64,000 nt of DNA from Bog-473 sp963744935 (GCA_963744935.1 CAVUVM010000001.1:62001-126000); one strand, 5' to 3'. Numbered from the stretch's first letter, positions 27,028 to 36,322 are shown. Numbers and translations: made by a program. The notes: generated by a model from the sequence alone, not told the origin.

Positions 27028-27690
27028 TTACTCGCCGCTCACAAGTCCGTAGATGCTCACCGCCATCAGATACAGGCCGAGCCCCAGCGACAGGAACACG
27101 ATGGCCTGGTCGCGGTGGGTGTTGATCCACTCCAAGAGTGAGGCAAGCAAAGCCTTGACCTTGACCGGCCGGAGCGCCGCGTACACCTCCATGATGATGT
27201 AGCTCGCCGAGCACAACAGGCAGAACGCGAAGACGGCGAAGTACTGGAGCGGCGAGGAGAGCTTGGCCTCGGTGATCGTCGTCACACCCGCCACGACCAG
27301 CACCCAGGGCTGGAGGAGGAAGGCCAGGCCGGCGGCGGCCAGCGGGTTGACCCGGTCGATGCCGCTCATCCACTTGGGCTGCTTCCTCTCCTGCGGAGCG
27401 GTCGAGGCCGGCCTGCCCCGGCGCCGGTAGCCGATGAAGACCAAGACGACGCCGATGGCGAGCTTGATCGTCAACGCCGCCGTCGACGGCGAGGTCTGGG
27501 GAAGCAGCGGCTTGCCCCCGGTGACCACGACGGTCAGCGCGACGATCGCAACGAGGGTGGTCATCCAACCGAGGACGTAGCCGAGACCCTTGAGCAGCCC
27601 GCCGTCTGCGGCCAGCAGGAGGATCATCGCAGTGAGGGGGATCGGCTCCAAGGTGATCACGAGGCCGATTAGGAACAGCTCAAGAAGCAT
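27028..27690 (-). CDS. GAP family (Sap-like) membrane protein
   Basis: 220 residues with six predicted helices. The start, LFLIGLVITLEPIPLTAMILLLA, and the later segment (WVLVVAGVTTITEA) match the GAP/Sap family, related to LysE exporters. Mycobacterial Sap is needed to expose sulfolipid-1. A lipid or small-molecule export role is inferred from the family. Confidence 0.78.
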   Translation of the reverse strand: MLLELFLIGLVITLEPIPLTAMILLLAADGGLLKGLGYVLGWMTTLVAIVALTVVVTGGKPLLPQTSPSTAALTIKLAIGVVLVFIGYRRRGRPASTAPQERKQPKWMSGIDRVNPLAAAGLAFLLQPWVLVVAGVTTITEAKLSSPLQYFAVFAFCLLCSASYIIMEVYAALRPVKVKALLASLLEWINTHRDQAIVFLSLGLGLYLMAVSIYGLVSGE

Positions 27691-28089
27691 TCGTCACCAC
27701 CGCTACGCCGGGCACCGCAGAACGTAGCCTCGCCGAGGCCTGCAACCCCCGGATACCCAACGGCGATGCCGTCGCGCCGACAGTGCCGTGCGCCGGGGCC
27801 AGTCACGAAAAGGCCTGACGAGACGAGTAACGAAACCAGGAACGAAACCTGTAAAAGAAATAAGAGGACGAGTGGCCGCCGGGGGCTCGGGACCCCGTTC
27901 CATCGATAAAACGACACTTGCCTCGTGGCGTCGTGTCGGATCCGTCGAGGGCGAACTGCAGCGCCGGCGGCCGCTCGTCCTAGCCAGAATCATGCAGCGA
28001 ATTGCGGTCGAGCACTAGGGCAAAAAGTCCTTAGAAGAGGAGGACCAATATCGTCATACACGGCCGTGTGGCGCGCCGCGGCTCGGTAG
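27691..28089. other. Non-coding gap with no recognised gene
   Basis: No gene supported by codon pattern or ribosome-binding site was seen. Bases 27815-27880 are A-rich for this genome and carry the repeated word AACGAAACC. A hydrophobic minus-strand frame (27669-27917) exists, but has no support. Confidence 0.5.
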
Positions 28090-28356
28090 CCTGCGCTCCA
28101 CGGCGGCGCAGTCATGGCGCTGGCCGACAGCACGGGGGGTGCATGTGCGTTCCTCAACCTGCCGGAGCAGTCCTCGGGGACGACGACGGTGGAGTCGAAG
28201 ACCAACTTCCTCCGCGGCGTGCGCGAGGGCTACATCGAGGCGGTGTCCCACCCGTTGCACATCGGACGCACCGTGGTCGTGGTCGAGACCGACGTACGCG
28301 ACCAGAACGAACGTCTGGTCGCCCGCGTTACCCAGACCGAGCTCGTCTTGACCTGA
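28090..28356 (+). pseudogene. PaaI/hotdog thioesterase fragment, 5'-truncated
   Basis: The frame opens after TAG 28087 and immediately reads HGGAVMALADSTGGACAFL, the central helix motif of PaaI-type hotdog thioesterases. It continues to a normal C-terminus (VVVVETDVRDQNERLVARVTQTELVL). The roughly 45-60 N-terminal residues are missing, and no homologous segment is visible upstream in another frame. The only start, ATG 28114, would remove the HGG residues. This is most likely a gene remnant. Confidence 0.7.
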
Positions 28357-28391
28357 CCCGTGCGCTCAGCGAATGCGCTCAGCGCCTGTGC

Positions 28392-29885
28392 TCAGCCGCG
28401 CCGCGGGGGGCCACCGCGGCCCAGCCGGGCCCGCACGTCCTTGCCGAGGTCCAACACGGTGACGGCCGAGAGCGGCAACAGCTCGGGCAGCGTCACCGTG
28501 AGCAACCCATCCTCGCTCGACCACTCGAGCTGGACGTCGGGCGATCCCACCAGTCGGACCCGCTGGATCCGCCAGGCGTCGATGGACCGCAGCGTCAGGC
28601 GCCGCCCCTGCGGCATCCCCATCACGAGCGCGTAGACGCCCCCGCCGCTCTGCGTGAAGCGAAGCGGCGTCCCCTCGACCGTCTGCGACTCCGTGATCAC
28701 CCACGGCCTCGAGCCGTAGATGGCCTCGCCGTTGGCCGCCAGCCACGACCCCAACCGTCGTAACGGTGCCATCTGCGTGTCGGGAACGGTCCCGTCGGGA
28801 CGCGGCCCGATCCCGATGAGCAGGTTCCCGTTTTTCGACACGATGTCGCAGAACATCTGAATGAGCTCGGTCTCACCGATGATGTCCTCGGCCTGTTCGT
28901 CGCGGTTCGCCCCGAAGGAGTGCCCGACGCCGCGCGCCATCTCCCACTTCTGCTGGGACACGGTCTGCAAGACGTCGTATTCGGGCGTCCGGAAGTCGTA
29001 ATGCTTCGGCGTGGCAAAGGTCAGGTGCTTGCGTTTCTGGGGGATGATCGGCCACAGCCCTTGCACCAGTGCGCCCGCGACACGCACCACGCCGTCCATC
29101 GCCTTGTTGCGCGGGCCGGACTCTCGCCAGCGGTCGTTGACGACCCCCTCCTCGACCGCGTTGTAGTAGTACGCGAAGAGCTCGGCCAACCTCCCGTCGA
29201 GCGGCCAGCCGATGTCGTTCCAGAGCACCGACGGTTGGTAGCGGTCGATCAGCTCGCGCACGTGCGCGGTGACGTACTGCACATAGCCCTGGCCGTAGGG
29301 CACGGCGAGGACCGCGTCGGCGGCGGTGCGCAACACTGCGTTGTTGTAGGGCCAGTCGTAGCCGCCCGAGTAGTAGAGCCCCATGCGCATGCGACGGGCC
29401 CGGACTGCCTCGGCCAGGTCACCGACGAGGTCACGCGATGCGTGATAGCGGCCTTTGGTGGGGTGGGCGAGGCCCGAGGGCCACAGCGCGAAGCCGTCGT
29501 GGTGCTTGGTCGTGAGGACCACGTAGCGCGCGCCGGCAGACCGGCAGGCGTCGGCCATGGCGTCGAGGTTCGCTCCCGCCGACGCGTCGTTGAACGTCTT
29601 GACGAAGTTGTCATAGGGATAGTCGTCGCCGTAGACACGGGCGTGGTGCAGCTGGGTGGGACTGCCCTTGATCTGCAGCGAGTTCAGGTACCACTCGGCG
29701 TAGGGGTTCTCCCGCAGCATCCGCTTGGGTCCGTCCTTGACGAGCAGGTGCTGGATGTCGGGCACCCGCGGCGCCCAGCCCGGCACCGAGTAGAGGCCCC
29801 AGTGGAGGAAGACGCCCAACTTGGCGTCGTCGTACCAGTCGGGCACCGTGTGTGTGCCGACCGATTCCCACGTCCCCTCATACAC
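28392..29885 (-). CDS. Alpha-L-fucosidase (GH29)
   Basis: 497 residues from GTG 29885, preferred because GAGGA lies about 10 bases upstream and VYEGTWESVG leads into the fold; the frame is open to 30020. GH29 features include YDDAKLGVFLHWGLYSVPGW, VVLTTKHHDGFALWPS with the substrate His pair, and the nucleophile Asp in SVLWNDIGWP. The C-terminal beta-sandwich includes GSWLAANGEAIYGSRPW. No signal peptide is seen with the chosen start, so it would act on imported fucosides. Retaining mechanism is family knowledge. Confidence 0.9.
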   Translation of the reverse strand: MYEGTWESVGTHTVPDWYDDAKLGVFLHWGLYSVPGWAPRVPDIQHLLVKDGPKRMLRENPYAEWYLNSLQIKGSPTQLHHARVYGDDYPYDNFVKTFNDASAGANLDAMADACRSAGARYVVLTTKHHDGFALWPSGLAHPTKGRYHASRDLVGDLAEAVRARRMRMGLYYSGGYDWPYNNAVLRTAADAVLAVPYGQGYVQYVTAHVRELIDRYQPSVLWNDIGWPLDGRLAELFAYYYNAVEEGVVNDRWRESGPRNKAMDGVVRVAGALVQGLWPIIPQKRKHLTFATPKHYDFRTPEYDVLQTVSQQKWEMARGVGHSFGANRDEQAEDIIGETELIQMFCDIVSKNGNLLIGIGPRPDGTVPDTQMAPLRRLGSWLAANGEAIYGSRPWVITESQTVEGTPLRFTQSGGGVYALVMGMPQGRRLTLRSIDAWRIQRVRLVGSPDVQLEWSSEDGLLTVTLPELLPLSAVTVLDLGKDVRARLGRGGPPRRG

Positions 29886-30177
29886 GGCGGTTGGGTCCTC
29901 GCATGTCTCTGTCCCGGCCAGGCAACGTCCCGCCGGCAATGTAGCCAGCTCCTGAAACGCGCATCGCACCGCAGAGACGCCCTCGCCAAGGCCGGCGCCC
30001 CTGACATTCTCTCGGAGCACACCCCGTGCGCCTTGACACCGCTCGCCTCACTGCGACCGCCCCGCCACCGACCTGGTGGCGCCGCACGAGCACGGGCCCA
30101 GGGGCCTACGCACCGGGGCCAGGTGCTTCATGAACCCATGAGGCTGTGTCCTGCGCTCCTCGCGCTGAGCGACGGCG

Positions 30178-31404
30178 TCAGCCTGCGGCAAGGGCCGGCC
30201 CACTGACGCCGCCGGTCCCGTCACCCGGCGCGCCGTAACGCAAGCGGAAGGCGAAGTAGGCGAAGGGGCCCACGAGGATTGGCAGCCAGTACGAGATTAT
30301 GCGATAGGCAAGCGTCGCCAGCACGGCGGCGCCACTGGGCACGCCGGCCAGGATCAACAGCGCGCTCAGCCCGGCCTCGACGATGCCCAACCCACCGGGC
30401 GTAATAGGGATGAGCGCGAGGAGGCCGGCCACCGCGTAGGCCAGCAGGACGAGAGACGGATTGGGTTTCACCCCGGTGGCCCGGATCGTCGCCAGCAGCG
30501 TCCCGTAGTCGAAGGCGAGCCGTCCACTGCTCAGCAGCAAGGCCGCTTTCCATTGCTTGCCCAGGACCTCGCGAATCCGGTTCCGCTCGTAGACGAGGCG
30601 ATCCGACAGCCCGGTGATGGGTGCCCGCTTGCGCAGCAGCCGGTTGTGCGCCGACTGCACGATCCGCCCGGCCCAACGAAGCGGTCCGTCCAGCACCAGG
30701 ACCGCGGCCCCGAAGCCGGCGAAGAGGATGAAGGCGACGATGCCGAGGAGGGCCGCATGTTGGAGGCCGCTGGCGATCGGAGTCCCGGCCAAAATGGCGG
30801 GCAGGACGAAGATGGGCAGGGCGAGCAGCCCGCCGATGCCGAGCAACGAGAACGCGGTCAGTCCGGCCACCGCCGTGCCCGAGTCGTTGCCCGACGCGGC
30901 GAGCATCCGGAACTGTGTCGCCGCACCGAACGCCGCGCCCCCGGGCACGATCAGGCTGATGGCGTTGCCCGCCAGCTGCGACGTTGCCACCGAGAACCAG
31001 GCCTTGGTCCGCAGGGCAATCCGCTGCAGGGCGATCGTGCAGGTGAAGTGCGCCACCTGGAGCACCACGGCGAACGCGAACCAGATGAAGTCGATATCGG
31101 TGAGCTTGGGGAATGAGGAGAAGACCTCGACCAGGCTGGGAAAGAGGAGGTAGATGGTGATGCCCGCCACCACCACCAAGACGCTCTTCTTGACGATGGA
31201 GCGCCATGGCAGCGGCGCCGCGACGTCCTGCTCGATGCGCGTCGCCATACGCTCCGACATGGCATCGCTCTCGCCGTCACGACTCTGGCGCTCGCCGCCG
31301 GCCGCGCGCTCGGGCGAGCCGGCGACCGGGCCCACCGAGCCGGCGACCGGGCCCGCCGCGCCGGTCCCCTGTTCAGCCCCTTCGGGCTCGTCCTGCGCCG
31401 TCAC
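30178..31404 (-). CDS. YbhN/UPF0104-family membrane flippase-like protein
   Basis: 408 residues. A polar, low-complexity N-terminal tail (with the repeat GPVAGS) precedes about eight membrane helices. ITPGGLGIVEAGLSALLILAGVP is the conserved segment of lysylphosphatidylglycerol synthetase transmembrane (YbhN/AglD) proteins. SLIVPGGAAFGAATQFRML is the matching earlier one. No synthetase domain follows, so it is the membrane part alone. The role is unknown; lipid flipping is suggested by relatives. Confidence 0.82.
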   Translation of the reverse strand: MTAQDEPEGAEQGTGAAGPVAGSVGPVAGSPERAAGGERQSRDGESDAMSERMATRIEQDVAAPLPWRSIVKKSVLVVVAGITIYLLFPSLVEVFSSFPKLTDIDFIWFAFAVVLQVAHFTCTIALQRIALRTKAWFSVATSQLAGNAISLIVPGGAAFGAATQFRMLAASGNDSGTAVAGLTAFSLLGIGGLLALPIFVLPAILAGTPIASGLQHAALLGIVAFILFAGFGAAVLVLDGPLRWAGRIVQSAHNRLLRKRAPITGLSDRLVYERNRIREVLGKQWKAALLLSSGRLAFDYGTLLATIRATGVKPNPSLVLLAYAVAGLLALIPITPGGLGIVEAGLSALLILAGVPSGAAVLATLAYRIISYWLPILVGPFAYFAFRLRYGAPGDGTGGVSGPALAAG

Positions 31405-31449
31405 CGCGTCGCCATCAATGTCGCCATCAATGACAGACGCAGGCTCCGT

Positions 31450-31851
31450 CTAGCTGGCCAAGACCTTGGCTTTTTCGGCCTCGAACTCGGCGTCGGTCAG
31501 CACGCCCTGATTCTTGAGGTCGGCCAGTTTGGAGAGCTGGGAGGCGGTGTCGGCACCCGGCGTTCCCGCCGCCTGCCGGACGTACTCGTCGAAGGCCTTC
31601 TGTTGCAGCTGCGCCTGGTGGATGCGCCGCTCGTGCATCGACCCGCCGCGTGCGATCAGGTACACGAGCACCCCGAGGAAGGGGAAGATGACGATGAAGA
31701 TCACCCATAGCGCCTTGGCCCAGCCTCCCATGTCGTGGCTGCCGAAGATGTCGAAGAACACCATGATCGCAAGCCAGATCCAGATGAAGAACAAGAAGAA
31801 GTACAGGATCGTCAAAAAGGCGTCGAGCACCGGGTAGCTAGTTCCAAGCAT
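31450..31851 (-). CDS. PLDc_N/SHOCT membrane protein (paralog 2)
   Basis: 133 residues, collinear and closely similar to the protein at 19448-19852, including AFLTILYFFLFFIWIWLA, HDMGGWAKALWVIF and a SHOCT tail LSKLADLKNQGVLTDAEF. It stands alone here, without the DUF6325 and SHOCT partners. The two genes are clear paralogs from a duplication about 12 kb apart. Confidence 0.85.
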   Translation of the reverse strand: MLGTSYPVLDAFLTILYFFLFFIWIWLAIMVFFDIFGSHDMGGWAKALWVIFIVIFPFLGVLVYLIARGGSMHERRIHQAQLQQKAFDEYVRQAAGTPGADTASQLSKLADLKNQGVLTDAEFEAEKAKVLAS

Positions 31852-32065
31852 GAATCTGGCTCCTTGTCGTCATGGTCGGCGAGAACCCCCGACACGCAAT
31901 TTCTACCCCGATTACCTGGTCGGATGCTGGAATAGCCCTACCCGGCAACCCAGGGGCGCACCTGAACCCGCGGATCACGAGCTCGGCCGGAACACACGAC
32001 GTCGCCTCGATTCCCTCGAGCCGCCGGCCCGACGCCGGTGGGCTCGCTCAGTGCGGTGTGCTGGT

Positions 32066-32953
32066 TCAGTACTGCCAGGGGTAGGGCGACCAGTCGGCCG
32101 GCCGCTTCTCCAAGAAGGCGTCGCGCCCCTCGGCCGCCTCGGGCGACGCGTAGGCGAGGCGGGTCGCTTCCCCCGCGAAGAGCTGCTGGCCCACGAGCCC
32201 GTCATCGATCAGGTTGAAGGCGTACTTGAGCATCCGGATGGCCGTCGGGCTCTTCTGGTTGATCGTGGCACCCCACTCCAGGGCGAGGCGCTCGAGCTCG
32301 ACGTGCGGCACGACCCGGTTGACCGCGCCCATGTGGTAGGCCTCGGCCGCCGTGTAGGCCTCCGCCAGGAAGAAAACCTCGCGGGCGCGCTTCTGGCCGA
32401 CCTGCCGGGCCAGATAGGCCGAGCCGAACCCCCCGTCGAAGCTGGCCACGTCGGCGTCGGTCTGCTTGAAACGAGCGTGTTCCTCGCTCGCCAGCGTGAG
32501 ATCGCACACGACGTGGAGGCTGTGACCGCCGCCGGCGGCCCACCCCGGCACCACGGCGATCACCACCTTGGGCATGAAGCGGATGAGGCGCTGCACCTCG
32601 AGGATGTGCAACCGCCCGACCTTGGGCCCGTCGTCGCCCGCGCCGTCGTACTGGTAGCCGTCGGCGCCGCGGATCCGCTGGTCCCCACCCGAGCAGAAGG
32701 CCCAGACGCCGTCGCGGGGCGACGGGCCGTTCCCTGTCAGGAGGACACAGCCCACGTCGGCCGACTGGTACGCGTGCTCGAACGCGACGATCAGCTCGTC
32801 GACCGTGTGAGGCCGGAAGGCGTTCCGGACCTCCGGGCGGTCGAAGGCGATGCGGACGGTGCCGTGCGCCTTGGCCCGGTGGTAGGTGATGTCGGTGAAC
32901 TCGAAGCCCGGCACCTCGGTCCACGCCGCATCGTCGAAGAGCTCTGAGACCAC
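32066..32953 (-). CDS. menB: 1,4-dihydroxy-2-naphthoyl-CoA synthase MenB
   Basis: 295 residues, cytoplasmic, crotonase fold. It converts o-succinylbenzoyl-CoA to 1,4-dihydroxy-2-naphthoyl-CoA in menaquinone synthesis. Diagnostic stretches are RIAFDRPEVRNAFRPHTVDE, CSGGDQRIRG, FMPKVVIAVVPGWAAGGGHS and FKQTDADVASFDGGFGSA with the catalytic Asp region. The C-terminus DWSPYPWQY is typical. No other men genes are in the window. Confidence 0.93.
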   Translation of the reverse strand: MVSELFDDAAWTEVPGFEFTDITYHRAKAHGTVRIAFDRPEVRNAFRPHTVDELIVAFEHAYQSADVGCVLLTGNGPSPRDGVWAFCSGGDQRIRGADGYQYDGAGDDGPKVGRLHILEVQRLIRFMPKVVIAVVPGWAAGGGHSLHVVCDLTLASEEHARFKQTDADVASFDGGFGSAYLARQVGQKRAREVFFLAEAYTAAEAYHMGAVNRVVPHVELERLALEWGATINQKSPTAIRMLKYAFNLIDDGLVGQQLFAGEATRLAYASPEAAEGRDAFLEKRPADWSPYPWQY

Positions 32954-33289
32954 GGCGAGAGCATAGGAGGACCCTGCACATCTGGTCGGCGGCCAGGACG
33001 GCAGGCGATCTCGATGGTGGTCCGGCGGCTGCGGTCCGGCCCCGGGAACGAGCGGAGTTCAGCGCGTCGGGGCCAACGAAGACCGAACCAGAACGCGAAC
33101 CAAGACCGAGCCAAAAGCCGGAACCGAATCGAACCGAAAACGTGACTACGACCGAACGAAAACGGAACGCGCAAACGCGGCGCAAACCGTTGTGCGCGAG
33201 GTGACATGCAACCGGATCGCAACCCCGCCTCCAACCGCGATTGGCCGAGATGAAACGTACGTGATCGAGCATGGAGAGGGAGCGGATCG
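32954..33289. other. Non-coding gap with A/C-rich GAAC-repeat segment
   Basis: No gene seen. Bases about 33075-33165 are strikingly strand-biased for this genome: the plus strand is rich in GAACC, CGAACC and CGAAAACG words, repeated irregularly. The minus strand is correspondingly rich in GGTTCG. It separates divergent menB and the PAS-GGDEF-EAL gene, so promoters for both must lie here. Confidence 0.55.
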
Positions 33290-35944
33290 GTGCCGGAGCA
33301 ACGCATCTTGCGCAACGCCAGTGGGATGAAGTGGCACCGTCGGTCTTCGCGAGTGGCGGGCGCTGACGCGTCGACGTCGTCGACGTCGGCGGGAGACACA
33401 CCCGCTGACGCGTCGTGCGGCCTGCCGGCGGGCGCATCGAACTTGCCGCCCGGTGCCGGCGACACGGACACCTTCAACTCGGTCACTGAAGCCTTCTTGC
33501 ATCTCCCTGACGCCCTCGTGATGGTCGACACGCAGGGCACCATCGTGTGGGGGAACCGGTCCGCCGAGCGGACCTTCGGGCGGTCCTTCGATGAATGGGT
33601 CGGCCGATCGGGCCTCGACCTCGTGCATCCAGACGACCAGGAGCTGGTGCTGCGCTCTTTGGTCAGCATCCAGGGCAAGGACATCGGCTCGCCGATTGAG
33701 CTGCGGATCAACGCGGCGAACGGCTGGCGCCTGGTCGAAGTCGTGGGCACCACGGTCCACTGGTTCGGCCAGCGCGTGATCCTGCTCTCGCTGCGCGACC
33801 TGACCGAGCGCCGCCGTTACGAGCTGGCCTCCGGCCACGAGGCGCGCTTCCGCTCCCTCGTACACAACGCGGGCTCCATCATCATGTTGGTCTCCTCCGT
33901 CGGCACGCTCGAGTCGGTGTCGGGTGCGATCACCCGGCTGCTCGGCCACGACCCCGAGCAGCTCGAGCAGCGCCCTCTGCTCGACATCGTGGATCCGGCC
34001 GACCGCACCAAGCTCGCCGGCGCGCTCACGGCGGCCTCCCACGGCGCCTCCTCGGCCCACCCGGCGTCGGTGCGCGTTGGGCTGTTGCGCCACGACGGGA
34101 GCGAGGTCGTGCCCTTCGAGATGAGCATCGTTGACCTGCTCGACGATCCGACGGTCGAAGGCTTCGTCATCTCGGCGCACGACGCCTCCGTGCAGGCGCG
34201 GACCGAGCACGAGCTCGGCCAGGCCCTGTCGCTCTTGACGGCCACCCTCGATTCGACCGCCGACGGCCTTCTCGTCATCGACAACAACGGACTGATCACC
34301 ACGTTCAACGGCCGCTTCTCCGAAACCTGGCATATCCCAGAGCAAGACTGGAAGCCTGGGGACGAGGCGACGAAGCTCGCCTTCGTCCTCGACCAGCTCG
34401 TCAACCCCGAGGGGTTCCTCGCTACGTGGCGCGAGCTCAACGAGAACCCCGACCTGGAGACCTTCAACAGCCTCGAGTTCAAGGACGGGCGCGTCGTCGA
34501 GCTCTACTCCAAGGCGCAGCGCATCGACGGCGAGATCGTGGGCCGGGTCTGGAGCTTCCGCGACACGACCGACCGCACCCGCCTCGAAGACGAGCTCGAG
34601 TACCGGGCCTTCCACGACCCGCTGACCGGGCTGGCCAACAAGGCGCTGTTCCAGGACCGCTTGGAGCACGCGCTGGCTCGGGCCGAGCAGACGAACTCAC
34701 ACCTGGCGGTCCTCTTCATCGACCTCGACGACTTCAAGACGGTCAACGACAGCCTGGGCCACAGCGAGGGCGACCTGTTGCTCAAGCGCGTGGCGACGAC
34801 GCTGGTCGAGTGCCTGCGGCCCTTGGACACGGCGGCCCGGATGGGCGGCGACGAGTTCGCCATCCTCATCGAAGACGTGCAGTCGCGCGACGACATCACC
34901 GAGCTGGCCGAACGCATCCTCGAATCGCTGCGGCCCCTGGTGCTGCTGGGGTCCAAAGCGGTGAGCTCAGCCGGCAGCGTCGGCATCGCCTTTGACGTCG
35001 AGGGCATCACCAGCGACCATCTGCTGCGCAACGCGGACATCGCGATGTACAAGGCCAAGGAGGCGGGCAAGAACCGCTACGAGGTCTACCGCGACGAGAT
35101 GCACGCGCTGGTCTTGGCTCGCGTCGAATTGGAAGACGAGCTGCGGGCGGCAATCCTTGGCGGGAACCTGATCACCCACTACCAGCCGATCTTCGACCTG
35201 CGGACGAGCGCCCTGGTCGGGTTCGAAGCGCTGGTGCGGTGGTCGCATCCACGGGGCGGGTTGGTGGACCCGCGCCTGTTCGTCTCCATCGCGGAGGAGA
35301 TGGGCCTGGTGGGCGAGATCGACATATTCGTGTTGCGCTCGGCCTGCCGCCAGGCGCACGACTGGCGCGCCGAAGGGCTCGGCGGTCCGGGCTTCGCCAT
35401 GAGCGTCAACGTGTCGGCGGGCCGGCTGGTCGACCCGGAGTTGGCCGACCGGATCGCCGACGATGTTGAGGAGTCCGGATTCGACCCCTCGTCGCTGATG
35501 CTCGAGATCACCGAGAGCGAGATTCTCACCGAGAGCGAGGTGATCGTGCGCAACCTGGCGACGCTGCGAGGGTTGGGCATCCGCATCGCGCTGGACGACT
35601 TCGGCACGGGGTTCTCGTCCTTGGCCCATCTCGACCGGCTGCAGGTCGACATCGTCAAGATCGACAAGTCCTTCGTGCAGGCGCTCGGGACGAAGGACGA
35701 CACGCGGAGCATGGCGGCGGCCATGATCCAGCTGGCGCGGACGTTGGGGTACGACACCATCGCCGAGGGCGTGGAGAAGCGGTCCCAGGAGGCGAGCCTG
35801 CGCGCGTTGGGATGTCGGCTGGCGCAGGGGTACCAGCTCGGGCGGCCGGCGGACGCGGAGCAGACTCGTTTGCTGCTCGTGACCGATGACCGGCGGGAGC
35901 AGCTGGCCGAGCACTTGGGGCACCCACAGCAGCCGGGAGGCTGA
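33290..35944 (+). CDS. PAS-PAS-PAS-GGDEF-EAL cyclic-di-GMP protein
   Basis: 884 residues from GTG, with AGAGGGAG about 10 bases upstream. Three PAS-like segments (about 63-170, 185-300, 314-430) precede GGDEF and EAL domains, and no membrane helices are seen. The GGDEF site is intact (ARMGGDEFAIL), with an inhibitory I-site RPLD five residues before it. The EAL domain has GFEALVRW, NVS, LEITES, DDFGTGFSSL, KIDKSFV and EGVE, so the phosphodiesterase residues are present. Both activities are therefore possible. PAS inputs suggest control by a small ligand, light or redox. The stop lies within a tandem duplication. Confidence 0.93.
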   Translation: MPEQRILRNASGMKWHRRSSRVAGADASTSSTSAGDTPADASCGLPAGASNLPPGAGDTDTFNSVTEAFLHLPDALVMVDTQGTIVWGNRSAERTFGRSFDEWVGRSGLDLVHPDDQELVLRSLVSIQGKDIGSPIELRINAANGWRLVEVVGTTVHWFGQRVILLSLRDLTERRRYELASGHEARFRSLVHNAGSIIMLVSSVGTLESVSGAITRLLGHDPEQLEQRPLLDIVDPADRTKLAGALTAASHGASSAHPASVRVGLLRHDGSEVVPFEMSIVDLLDDPTVEGFVISAHDASVQARTEHELGQALSLLTATLDSTADGLLVIDNNGLITTFNGRFSETWHIPEQDWKPGDEATKLAFVLDQLVNPEGFLATWRELNENPDLETFNSLEFKDGRVVELYSKAQRIDGEIVGRVWSFRDTTDRTRLEDELEYRAFHDPLTGLANKALFQDRLEHALARAEQTNSHLAVLFIDLDDFKTVNDSLGHSEGDLLLKRVATTLVECLRPLDTAARMGGDEFAILIEDVQSRDDITELAERILESLRPLVLLGSKAVSSAGSVGIAFDVEGITSDHLLRNADIAMYKAKEAGKNRYEVYRDEMHALVLARVELEDELRAAILGGNLITHYQPIFDLRTSALVGFEALVRWSHPRGGLVDPRLFVSIAEEMGLVGEIDIFVLRSACRQAHDWRAEGLGGPGFAMSVNVSAGRLVDPELADRIADDVEESGFDPSSLMLEITESEILTESEVIVRNLATLRGLGIRIALDDFGTGFSSLAHLDRLQVDIVKIDKSFVQALGTKDDTRSMAAAMIQLARTLGYDTIAEGVEKRSQEASLRALGCRLAQGYQLGRPADAEQTRLLLVTDDRREQLAEHLGHPQQPGG

Positions 35945-35969
35945 CGAGAGCAGCCGGGAGGCTGACGAG
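35928..35969. repeat. Perfect 21-bp tandem duplication over the GGDEF-EAL stop codon
   Basis: Bases 35928-35948 and 35949-35969 are identical 21-mers. The TGA stop (35942-35944) lies in the first unit. Unit length is a multiple of three, so loss or gain of a unit would not disturb the frame. Confidence 0.85.
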
Positions 35970-36036
35970 GACATTCACGACGCACCGCACGGCCGGACAC
36001 CGCGCACCGAGCACCACCCTGACGGGCCCTTTCGCA

Positions 36037-36142
36037 TGTATATGCAGCCTTCGTTAATTGGGTGGGGTTACGGAAGGATATCTGCGTATCCTTCGTTAAC
36101 TCGACGTCGATCCTTCGTGAATCGAGGTGGGTTCGGAGGGCC
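36037..36142. repeat. Structured interspersed repeat, copy B (inverted relative to copy A)
   Basis: Reverse complement of this segment aligns with 18442-18548 at about 80 percent identity over some 106 bases. The terminal TGTATATG is kept at 36037-36044, and the opposite terminus has decayed. The central hairpin (36068-36080 with 36087-36099) and all four TTAACGAAGG-like units are retained in the same order. The two copies differ mostly in the spacers and loop. Confidence 0.75.
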
Positions 36143-36177
36143 TTGGCAGACAGGCGATGCGGCAGCGCGGCTGTCTT

Positions 36178-36239
36178 GCCGAGAGAAGCTGCGTGGCCGA
36201 GTGAAGCTGCGTAGCCGAGTGAGGCTGTGTAGCCGAAGC
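36178..36239. repeat. 18-bp tandem repeat, three full and one partial unit
   Basis: Units 36178-36195, 36196-36213 and 36214-36231 share GCCGAG-GAAGCTGCGT with one to three differences each, followed by a partial unit to about 36239. The block lies right after repeat copy B and about 85 bases before the PhyH gene. Confidence 0.75.
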
Positions 36240-36322
36240 CGCTCGACGGCGAATGCGCGTCGTTGCCCGGTGTTGCCCGAAGGCGTCACAATCGCGGCGT
36301 GCCGACTCGATCCCACGGACAT

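Noticed and set aside
27669..27917. Hydrophobic minus-strand frame upstream of the GAP-family gene
   Set aside because: Runs into the GAP gene start, no ribosome-binding site, hydrophobicity comes from the A-rich plus strand.
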